A stretch of 64,000 nt of DNA from Bacteroidia bacterium (lineage in GTDB: Bacteria; Bacteroidota; Bacteroidia; Flavobacteriales; Flavobacteriaceae). The stretch spans positions 1 to 64,000 of the forward strand of contig JAUIFO010000004.1 of assembly GCA_030430385.1 (NCBI GenBank), in the 5' to 3' direction. The notes beneath the pieces are model-generated. The model was not told where the DNA came from. It did not search any database and saw nothing but the letters and a program-made list of their open reading frames with translations. Numbering within the stretch: position 1 is the first letter of the stretch; each line of letters begins with the position of its first letter. Both the position numbers and the translations under genes were made by a program. Below, piece after piece: positions 38,630 through 45,581 of the stretch.

Positions 38630-39457
38630 TTATTGGTCTGCAGACATCAATGCAAAAAACTTGTCGATGTTTGGAAGAATCACAATGCGTGTTCTACGGT
38701 TTTTTGCTCTATTTTCATTAGAGTCGTTGTCTACAAGTGGTTGGTAAAAGCTACGTCCAGCAGCAATTAATTTTTCTGGTGCAACGTTATAATCACTTTG
38801 TAATTTTTTCACGACAGAAGTGGCACGTAACACACTCAAATCCCAGTTATCTTTAACAGCAGCATTAGGCTTTAAAGTTTTATTGTCAGTATGACCTTCA
38901 ACCATAATATCTAAGCTTTCTTCAGAGTTTACTACATCTGCAATTTTTTGAAGAATGGCATTGGCCTTATCGCTAATTCTATAACTTCCAGAGTTGAATA
39001 ACATTTTATCTGAAATTGAGATCATCACCACAGTTTCTTCAATATTAACATTAATATCTTCGTCTTCTTCAATGTTTTCCATAGACGATTTTAAGTTAAA
39101 CTGAAGGGCAAGATTCATAGAATCCTTTAATGTTTTAGCAGTTGCTAAATACGCTGGTGGAACACGTTTTAAGTTCTCGTGTAATGCTTGTTTCTGATTT
39201 TCAGAAATTACCACACCGCCAACATTAACCAATTTAGAGTTGTTCTCCTCAGTAAGAGAATTGATCTTAGCATTGTAGTTTTCAACGCGAGCTTCAATAG
39301 CTGCAAATTTAGCTTCGAGTTCTTCTTTCTCGACTTTGGTTTTGTTCAATTCACTTTTTAATTCCCCATTATCCTGTTCCAAGGCCATGTATTTCTTTTT
39401 AGACACACAAGCCGTTAATAATAATGCAGATACTACAATTAGTGAGATTCGTTTCAT
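38630..39457 (-). CDS. OmpA-family peptidoglycan-binding lipoprotein
   Basis: 275 residues with signal peptide and lipobox ending LLLTAC (lipid Cys17). A coiled coil follows (about 25-75, rich in ELKSELNKTKVEKEELEAK), then a C-terminal OmpA domain with DIMVEGHTDNKTL, LSVLRATSVVKKLQ and the peptidoglycan-contact motif NENRAKNRRTRIVI. It probably anchors the outer membrane to the cell wall. It is monocistronic, with its own terminator. Confidence 0.92.
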   Translation of the reverse strand: MKRISLIVVSALLLTACVSKKKYMALEQDNGELKSELNKTKVEKEELEAKFAAIEARVENYNAKINSLTEENNSKLVNVGGVVISENQKQALHENLKRVPPAYLATAKTLKDSMNLALQFNLKSSMENIEEDEDINVNIEETVVMISISDKMLFNSGSYRISDKANAILQKIADVVNSEESLDIMVEGHTDNKTLKPNAAVKDNWDLSVLRATSVVKKLQSDYNVAPEKLIAAGRSFYQPLVDNDSNENRAKNRRTRIVILPNIDKFFALMSADQ

Positions 39458-39774
39458 AATGTGTTTTTAGTTTTTGGTTACTATTTACATATACGTGAGT
39501 AAAGCACCTTATAGATGTTAAAGCTATGTTTAAGTTATTAACGATGAATTGTTGATAGCTATGAATTTTTAAAATGGAAGGTATTATATCTGCCTGCCTT
39601 AATTTGCATATTACAAGAATTAAATGTAGCTTTATATTACCTCACTTCACTGAATGCCAAGTGTTTTGGTTAACCCATCTTTACTAAGCTTTGTTTTGAC
39701 TCTCCACATTATCAAAACGGTTACTATTGTCCTTTTATGTTTTGAATACGTATTAACCAACTAAATATATCATT
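39458..39774. other. Intergenic region without recognised gene
   Basis: 317 bases between two divergent genes. I found no ORF with support, no hairpin of note and no repeat. Promoters for both neighbours must lie here. TATGTTTT at 39738-39745 is a one-mismatch -7 candidate for the gene at 39775, but no matching -33 element was found. Confidence 0.5.
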
Positions 39775-40914
39775 ATGAGTGCAAAAGATCCAATTGTAAC
39801 CCTAACCGTTGACACTGATAACATTTCAGAATTAAATAAAAATAATGCGGTGGAATTTACCGACAACGTTGGTGATCCTAAAGAAACACCTGGTGATCCT
39901 GATAGTTATGTCACAAGTATTTCTCCTAACCAAACTATTAGTTGGCTGGTAAAAGCGCAAAATGCAAGCACACCAATTGTTATTCAGAATATTCAAAAAG
40001 AATTCGGTTTTGATCTCATAGAACATCCTAAAAGAGGCATGATTTCAAATACCTATTCGGCTCACGTAAAAGATGATAACTCTATTAAAGTAGGCGACTC
40101 AGAATCTTACAGTATTACGATAAGTCTCTCAGGATATCAAGGCATTGCTGGAAATAATCAATGGGGACCAGTGGTCTTCTTAGGACGGAAACTCGCCTAT
40201 ATGAACAACTATGTTGAAAATAATTGGCATGAAATTGGTCCGGCTGGCTTCGATATAAAAGGTATGTGTGGTGAAAATACCCATGGCATAATAATCTTCA
40301 ATGGAAGAAAAGTGTCCTACATGAACAATTATTTAGAAAACAAATGGCTTCAAATGCCCGATGCACCTTTCGATATTGAAGGTATTACAGGTGATAATCT
40401 TAATGGACCAATAATTTACAATGGAAAAAAAGTGGCTTATTTTGACGTTAATCTCTTTAAATGGCTTGATATTGGTGATGCACCTTTTGAATTAGATGGC
40501 ATTACAGGAGACAATAGAAATGGTATTATTGGTTATTCTGGAAATCGCGTAGTGGTCATTTCTAATTTTGCGGAAAATAACTGGACAGAAGTTGAAAAAG
40601 CACCATTCGTCATTGAAGGGATTACTGGACAAAACCCTACAGGGCCAATTATTTACGCAGGAAGACAGATTTCCTATATGAATGATTACTCTAAAAATCA
40701 ATGGCATGCTGCTGGTCCTTCACCTTTTATTATTGAAGGCATCTCAGGAAACAATGCGCTTGGTTTTGTGGTATACAATAAACAGAAAATCAAATACTTA
40801 AACAATTATACCGAAAACAAGTGGACTGATGTCAAAGACATCCCTTTTGATCCAAAAACGTATACGATTGATCCAAGGATGAAAGTGAAAGAAATAGGTA
40901 CGATTAAAAATTGA
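39775..40914 (+). CDS. Protein with six ~40-residue repeats, linked to adenylate cyclase gene
   Basis: 379 residues without signal peptide or membrane helix. The first ~120 residues form a beta-rich domain (VTLTVDTDNIS ... VTSISPNQTISWLVKAQNAS) that faintly recalls AidA/PixA-type inclusion-body proteins. Then come six tandem repeats of about 40 residues (127-366). Each has a core like GPIIYNGKKVAYMNNY, then ENKW and APFDIEGITGD. The repeat size and alternating strands suggest a propeller or solenoid. I do not recognise the family. It ends six bases before the adenylate cyclase gene, so the two almost certainly form an operon. Confidence 0.75.
   Translation: MSAKDPIVTLTVDTDNISELNKNNAVEFTDNVGDPKETPGDPDSYVTSISPNQTISWLVKAQNASTPIVIQNIQKEFGFDLIEHPKRGMISNTYSAHVKDDNSIKVGDSESYSITISLSGYQGIAGNNQWGPVVFLGRKLAYMNNYVENNWHEIGPAGFDIKGMCGENTHGIIIFNGRKVSYMNNYLENKWLQMPDAPFDIEGITGDNLNGPIIYNGKKVAYFDVNLFKWLDIGDAPFELDGITGDNRNGIIGYSGNRVVVISNFAENNWTEVEKAPFVIEGITGQNPTGPIIYAGRQISYMNDYSKNQWHAAGPSPFIIEGISGNNALGFVVYNKQKIKYLNNYTENKWTDVKDIPFDPKTYTIDPRMKVKEIGTIKN
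40153..40872 (+). repeat. Six in-frame 120-base coding repeats
   Basis: Six units of about 120 bases encode NNQWGPVV.., NTHGIIIF.., NLNGPIIY.., NRNGIIGY.., NPTGPIIY.. and NALGFVVY.. with matching phases. DNA identity is moderate and protein identity higher, so the repeats are old and under selection. Confidence 0.8.
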
Positions 40915-40920
40915 TACTAC

Positions 40921-42720
40921 ATGACTCAAAAAAATAAGTTTTTATGTGTTTCAATACTATTTTTTTTTATTTCAAACCTAGTTTACAGTCAAGGGCAGGA
41001 AACAGCTGAGAAGTATAAAAAATCTTATAAAGATGGTAATTATACAGTGTCCGAAGTAGAAATATTGGCATTAATTACGGAGTATGAAACCAATCCAGAT
41101 TCCATATTAGTATATGCGAATATTCTAATTGAGAAGGCACAAACTTATGAATCAAAGAAAGAATCTTTAAGAGCTTATAGAAGTGGTTATTTAGCTAAAG
41201 GCCATGCATTGCAGTCTAAGGGTGAAAATTCTAAAGCCATTAAAGCCTATTTAAAAAGTTTGGACTATGCCAATCAAGCCAAGAACAAGCGAGCTATTGC
41301 ATATCTTCATATTCCAATTGCAGACACCTACACCATCATGGAAAATCATGAAAACGCAGGTAAATACTACGAAAAAGGGATTAGGTTACTGCGAGAAGAA
41401 AAGGACAATTTAAATTTAGCAATTGCATTATTAAACGCTGGTGATCGTTTGATTACTCTGGGAGAATATGACAAAGCCTTAAGTTATTTTAGTGAATCAA
41501 GTCAACTTTATGAAGCACTAAATTTCAAACTTGGATTAGCGTACAATTATGGAAATATAGGTATAGTTTATGCTGAGCAAGGCTTACATAGTTTGGCAGA
41601 AGAAAACATCAATAAAGCTATGATAATTTTGGAAGAGCTCGAGGATTATTATCCTATGTCTGTATACTTGACCTATTTAGCTGATATTTATTCTGATAAA
41701 GGTGATTTTGAACGTGCTTTTAAATATGGAGAACGAAGCCTCGAATTATCTAAACGCTATGGTTTAAAAGAGCAAATCAGTGATGCCAATTTAAAGTTGT
41801 CTCAACTGCATGAAAGCTCTGGTAATTATGACAAAGCTTTCGACTATTACCAAACACATATAAAATACAGAGATAGTTTTCGTAATATCAAAGAAGTTCA
41901 GAAAATCAGTAATGCTATGACCAGTAAGAAAGAAGCAGAGTTGGAAGTAGAGAAGGAGAAGCGCAAAACGCAGCGTATCATTTTGTGGTCTACAGTTGGT
42001 GTTTCGGTATTAATTGCACTTTTAGCATTCAGCTTATTCAAAACTAACAGAATTGTCAAGGCAGCAAACAAAACCATCGCAAAAGAGAAGGAGCGTTCTG
42101 ATGAATTACTACTGAATATTTTACCCGAAGACACCGCTCAAGAGCTTAAAGACAAAGGGAAAGTAGAAGCCAAAAAGTATCCTGAGGTTACGGTGTTATT
42201 TTCCGATTTTAAAGGTTTTACAAGTTATGCCGAGAATTTATTACCTGAACAATTGGTAGAAACCATAGACCATTACTTTTCCAATTTTGATTTTATTATG
42301 GAAAAACACGGACTCGAAAAAATAAAAACCATAGGAGATGCCTACATGGCAGTTGGTGGATTAACGTTTGATAGCGACAACCATCAAGCACAAGACATGA
42401 TCTTAGCTGCAAAAGAGATGAATGCTTTTGTAAAGCAAGTGCAACAAGACTCGCAAACTTCAGCTGCCTTTGATATTCGTATAGGCATCAACACAGGATC
42501 TGTGGTTGCTGGAGTAGTGGGTACCAAAAAGTTTGCTTATGATATTTGGGGCGACGCTGTAAATGTCGCGTCGCGTATGGAAAGTAATTCGGAACCAGGA
42601 CGCATTAACATCTCAGAAAGCACCTATCAATGTATTAAAGATGACTTTGAATGCGAATATCGTGGCGAATTGGACGTCAAGAATCGTGGTCGATTAAAAA
42701 TGTACTTTGTTAAGGATTAA
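40921..42720 (+). CDS. Adenylate cyclase (class III) with periplasmic TPR domain
   Basis: 599 residues: a signal peptide ending LVYSQ, TPR-like helical repeats (about 60-320), one membrane helix near 350-372, a short linker, and a class III cyclase domain (about 420-595). Metal ligands are Asp429 (LFSDFKGFTSY) and Asp473 (KTIGDAYMAVGG). Lys469 and Asp541 (YDIWGDAVNVASRMES) are the adenine-selecting pair, and the Asn/Arg of the transition state are present. It should therefore be an active adenylate rather than guanylate cyclase. A TPR sensor outside and a cyclase inside suggests envelope signalling. The repeat protein upstream is a likely partner. Confidence 0.9.
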   Translation: MTQKNKFLCVSILFFFISNLVYSQGQETAEKYKKSYKDGNYTVSEVEILALITEYETNPDSILVYANILIEKAQTYESKKESLRAYRSGYLAKGHALQSKGENSKAIKAYLKSLDYANQAKNKRAIAYLHIPIADTYTIMENHENAGKYYEKGIRLLREEKDNLNLAIALLNAGDRLITLGEYDKALSYFSESSQLYEALNFKLGLAYNYGNIGIVYAEQGLHSLAEENINKAMIILEELEDYYPMSVYLTYLADIYSDKGDFERAFKYGERSLELSKRYGLKEQISDANLKLSQLHESSGNYDKAFDYYQTHIKYRDSFRNIKEVQKISNAMTSKKEAELEVEKEKRKTQRIILWSTVGVSVLIALLAFSLFKTNRIVKAANKTIAKEKERSDELLLNILPEDTAQELKDKGKVEAKKYPEVTVLFSDFKGFTSYAENLLPEQLVETIDHYFSNFDFIMEKHGLEKIKTIGDAYMAVGGLTFDSDNHQAQDMILAAKEMNAFVKQVQQDSQTSAAFDIRIGINTGSVVAGVVGTKKFAYDIWGDAVNVASRMESNSEPGRINISESTYQCIKDDFECEYRGELDVKNRGRLKMYFVKD

Positions 42721-42731
42721 ATTACGAGAAC

Positions 42732-43355
42732 TTATATCACATTAAAAATGATGATACCATAACCGAAAATACGCAATACGCGTAAAGATCCATAGTATAC
42801 GACACGTTTAAAAGGATACTTGATCAATCCAGCAGTCATACAAGATACTGCAAAAGGTAAAGGGAGTAAGGCACCAACAACAATAAGAAAACCTCCCCAT
42901 TTTTTAGAGTGATGCAATTGTTTCTCCATCTTTGTCTTAAGGTAATTATGAATGCCTGGATGCTTTGTAGACCATTGTCCCAGCCAATACGACATTAAGC
43001 CACCTGCATACGATAATAGTGCTAAAATGGTCAGGAACACCCAAGGCATGGTCATTTTACCAGACCAGGCAATAAACATTTCTGGTGGTACTAAACCTAG
43101 GATGGTTTCAGACATAAAAAAGAAACTCAATACACCATAAACAGGTAAGACTTCGGTGAGTTGCACTAAAAAGGCATTGATATCAAAAAACTGATTGATC
43201 GTGACAATAGCCAAAATAAAGACCACCACATAAGGAAAAGCGGCTTTAATGGCTTTCCAGATAAAATCGTAAAATCCTGTATATGAATAATATTGATGAA
43301 GGAGTTGTAATCGAGATTTTCTCGAATTAGAGTGAGGTGTAATGGTAGGTTTCAT
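42732..43355 (-). CDS. VTT/DedA-like membrane protein
   Basis: 207 residues with about five hydrophobic segments and the VTT-domain pattern: FFMSETILGLVPPEMFIAWSG, then a Gly-rich helix ALLSYAGGLMSYWLG, and GGFLIVVGALLPLPFAVSCM. VTT/DedA proteins act in membrane lipid flipping and envelope homeostasis. The N-terminus is basic and cytoplasmic. It converges with the cyclase gene, 11 bases apart. Confidence 0.82.
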   Translation of the reverse strand: MKPTITPHSNSRKSRLQLLHQYYSYTGFYDFIWKAIKAAFPYVVVFILAIVTINQFFDINAFLVQLTEVLPVYGVLSFFFMSETILGLVPPEMFIAWSGKMTMPWVFLTILALLSYAGGLMSYWLGQWSTKHPGIHNYLKTKMEKQLHHSKKWGGFLIVVGALLPLPFAVSCMTAGLIKYPFKRVVYYGSLRVLRIFGYGIIIFNVI

Positions 43356-43601
43356 GTAGGTTAAGAGGTTTAGTTGGTCATTTAGGGTCTATCAAATATA
43401 GGATTCGTGTAGAAAAATAATAGGAATTTTTTGCTTTTTCGATGAAATGCACATCGATTATAGGTAATATATTATCGACGATGTGAGTAAAATATCTAAG
43501 AAAAGAGCATCGCAGAATAATCTCTCATATGTAAGTAGTTATAAAATATATATGTATATTTAACTGATTATTAATTTTTTAACTAAAGAAAACACGACGT
43601 C
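43356..43601. other. Intergenic region with inverted repeat
   Basis: No gene seen in 246 bases. CACATCG at 43450-43456 and CGATGTG at 43479-43485 are inverted copies around an AT-rich centre. This could be a regulator site for either divergent neighbour; nothing identifies the factor. Confidence 0.4.
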
Positions 43602-43985
43602 ATGATAGATTTCAGAAGCATCAATATTGAAATAAATCGGTTATTAACGTCCGCGACAGCTAGAACAATTGAAGACGGAGAGCGAGATTCTGTGCCATTT
43701 AATGAATCAGGAAATCTATTTGGCAGACAAATAGTGCGTTTTGATAGCCGTGTTAATAGGTTTGAAGTCGCCATTAAATCGTTTCATTTTGAAACTAAAA
43801 ATGATCATCACATTTCTAAACTTAAATTAGAACCTAATATGTATCGCATTGCTGAAGATCCTACAAGAGTTTTCAATATAGATGTGCGATCAGCATTTTC
43901 AGATGATAGTCCTGAAGATGATTTTGATATCAGCAGAGCATATATAATGTCTGTTTCACTTTTAATTATTGTCGACAGAGATTAG
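43602..43985 (+). CDS. Orphan protein of unknown function
   Basis: 127 residues, soluble, no signal. It begins MIDFRSINIEINRLLTSATA and contains alternating hydrophobic strands (FEVAIKSFHFETKN, YIMSVSLLIIVDRD) that suggest a small beta-sandwich. I recognise no family. It lies at the left edge of the repeat-flanked island and may belong to it or be an unrelated neighbour. Confidence 0.55.
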   Translation: MIDFRSINIEINRLLTSATARTIEDGERDSVPFNESGNLFGRQIVRFDSRVNRFEVAIKSFHFETKNDHHISKLKLEPNMYRIAEDPTRVFNIDVRSAFSDDSPEDDFDISRAYIMSVSLLIIVDRD

Positions 43986-44043
43986 TTATGTTTTTAGTGA
44001 ATACGCAATCATGGAGAAGAACCTCAGTACTACGTTATAATTC

Positions 44044-44204
44044 TATTTTGCATACTATTCGAATTAGAACATCCAGTGGATGTTTTAATTTGTATACGCA
44101 AAATTATAGGGAAGATTGTCAGATTCTTTGAGTATTTCTATTTTACATAATATAAATTATAGTACAATTGTATGGAATTGCTGTATACGCTAGTATTTTA
44201 CATA
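44044..44204 (+). repeat. Left flanking repeats of the HNH-HerA island
   Basis: Unit B, 44044-44073 (starting TATTTTGCATACTATTCGAA), matches 48227-48256 with 3 differences in 30. Unit A, 44157-44204 (starting TTATAGTACAATTGTATGGA), matches 48191-48237 at about 40 of 48 positions. Both are in direct orientation relative to the right copies. Confidence 0.75.
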
Positions 44205-44578
44205 ATTGCAGATATAGTGCGTTCTAGCATTATATCGACAGTAATTATGTAAAAAGCAATTCAATAATTAAAACAGACTTACCAATATTATGTCACAGCT
44301 GTTTTAAATTTAGTTTAATATCAATACTAATTACGTACAAGCGATCATGAATATCTCAAATAGAAATAAAAAAAGCTTATCCTCAAATTATCTCATTAAC
44401 TACAAATCCCAAATTCTATAAATCACAAATCCCAAACCATCCTCCAAAAAACTCCAAATACACGATGCTCATAAATCGCGTATTTCAGAAATTCTTGACC
44501 AAATATCCAAATACGCAAAATTTGGTGGCTCCTAGTTAATGATTAGTTTTTGGATTGTGTAATATTATGTAAAATAGA
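44137..44578. repeat. 17-base inverted repeat spanning the left flank
   Basis: TCTATTTTACATAATAT at 44137-44153 and its exact reverse complement at 44562-44578 enclose about 400 gene-free bases. The same TTTTACATAAT core recurs at 44196-44206 and, inverted, near 44241. Confidence 0.65.
44456..44485. repeat. Hairpin AAATACACGAT / ATCGCGTATTT
   Basis: An imperfect 11-base stem around GCTCATAA. The same arms, with one change, form the terminator at 54052-54084. No T run follows here, so its role is unclear. Confidence 0.5.
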
Positions 44579-44646
44579 ATTCAACCAATAATATTTATTT
44601 CGTACTTTAGTTTGTAACCAACTGACAATCAAATAAAAAAATATTC

Positions 44647-45006
44647 TTGTGTTATAATTATTTTCTCGTTTCGATTTTACCCTTTGTAATGATTTGGGTT
44701 ATTGGGATGATTTATATAGTCTTCTTTTATCCTAAGAACAAAAGCACTCCTAGATCCAAATATCCAAAACGACCATATTATATGAGTCGTAAAGACTACT
44801 ACAGAAATGTTTATTTAAAATCTGAAGCATGGCAACGTAAACGATATGTAGTTTTTAGACGTGATAACTGGAAATGTGTACATTGTGGTGGAAAAGCTAC
44901 TGAGGTACATCATACACGCTATGCAAAGTATAGTATTGGAAAAGAACCAATTGATTGGTTAGAATCGATATGTAGGCCTTGTCATAAGCGTATCCATAAC
45001 AATTGA
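44647..45006 (+). CDS. Membrane-anchored HNH endonuclease
   Basis: 119 residues. The TTG at 44647 gives a full N-terminal membrane helix (about residues 5-28); the ATG at 44689 would halve it, so I prefer the TTG. After a basic linker, an HNH domain follows: YLKSEAWQRKRYVVFRRDNW, zinc pair C77/C80 (WKCVHCGG), HH at 88-89 (TEVHHTRY), and second zinc pair C109/C112 with a final H-x(3)-H (ICRPCHKRIHNN). HNH nucleases with a membrane helix are uncommon. It converges with the nuclease of the HerA unit, 73 bases apart, inside the repeat-flanked island. Confidence 0.8.
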   Translation: MCYNYFLVSILPFVMIWVIGMIYIVFFYPKNKSTPRSKYPKRPYYMSRKDYYRNVYLKSEAWQRKRYVVFRRDNWKCVHCGGKATEVHHTRYAKYSIGKEPIDWLESICRPCHKRIHNN

Positions 45007-45008
45007 AT

Positions 45009-45030
45009 AAACAATTTACCTATTGTTTTT
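45009..45030 (+). terminator. Weak intrinsic terminator after the HNH gene
   Basis: AAACAAT and ATTGTTT form a 7-pair AT-rich stem around TTACCT and are followed by further T. It is directly after the HNH stop codon. Confidence 0.45.
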
Positions 45031-45079
45031 ACCAAAATTTTATGAGGCCCAAGATAACATCGAGATTCTATTATATATA

Positions 45080-45568
45080 TTATTTCATTTCTGAAAACCA
45101 ATAAACAGGAAATGGGGTTCTTCTTTTCGTATCTATCGCCAAATTTTCAATTAATTTTCTTAATTCTATTGATTTAGGTGGTTTTGGGTAAATTACACCA
45201 TGAACTACTATATCATTATGCTCATTAACAAATTTTTCAATGTATCTATGTAATTGACGACCATGACTTTCTAAATTTTTTAAAATATTGCTTTCCTTTA
45301 TTTTATCCCAATCGGTCGCTTTAATCTCATAAATAACAACATAACCTTCCTCCCTATCATCAATAAAGATATCCATTCTACCATAATCGCCCATTTTTCT
45401 TTGAGTTTTCCCTTCATAAATCACTTCAATTTCTCGCTTAACATCAATACTTTTAGTTTCCTTTCTCAAAAAGTTTTGGACTTCAGTTTGAAATTTTTTA
45501 CCGTATTTTAATCTATCTAATAATTCTTTTGGAATTTCCCTTTTTACACTTACGTTCTTTTTACTCAT
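45080..45568 (-). CDS. Small PD-(D/E)XK nuclease, partner of TM-HerA
   Basis: 162 residues from the ATG at 45568 (MSKKNVSVKREIPKELL). A longer frame exists upstream but would overlap the HerA tail. The core reads GRMDIFIDDREEGYVVIYEIKATDWD: Asp66 and the E81-I-K83 pair form the D...E-x-K active site of restriction-like nucleases, and an earlier Glu is in FQTEVQNFL. The helix after the core (LKNLESHGRQLHRYIEKFV) fits the fold. It starts 13 bases after the HerA stop, so the two are one operon. It is much shorter than the DUF4297 nucleases known beside HerA. Confidence 0.78.
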   Translation of the reverse strand: MSKKNVSVKREIPKELLDRLKYGKKFQTEVQNFLRKETKSIDVKREIEVIYEGKTQRKMGDYGRMDIFIDDREEGYVVIYEIKATDWDKIKESNILKNLESHGRQLHRYIEKFVNEHNDIVVHGVIYPKPPKSIELRKLIENLAIDTKRRTPFPVYWFSEMK

Positions 45569-45581
45569 TGTAAAATATACT

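Larger units (their letters stand above)
43986..44646. other. Long AT-rich gene-free region with repeats
   Basis: 661 bases with no supported gene. It contains the left copies of the island-flanking repeats, several TATTTTACATA cores in both orientations, the tandem string ACAAATCCCAAA at 44402 and 44425, and a hairpin at 44456-44485. A 47-codon ORF at 43988-44131 runs through a repeat and is not accepted as a gene. Confidence 0.6.

Noticed and set aside
40153..40872. Possible CRISPR array because of the regular 120-base period
   Set aside because: Units are in frame, protein-coding and diverged, with no spacers and no cas genes nearby.
43988..44131. 47-codon ORF starting MFLVNTQSWRR
   Set aside because: It runs through one of the flanking repeats, has no recognisable domain, and the other repeat copy does not keep the frame.
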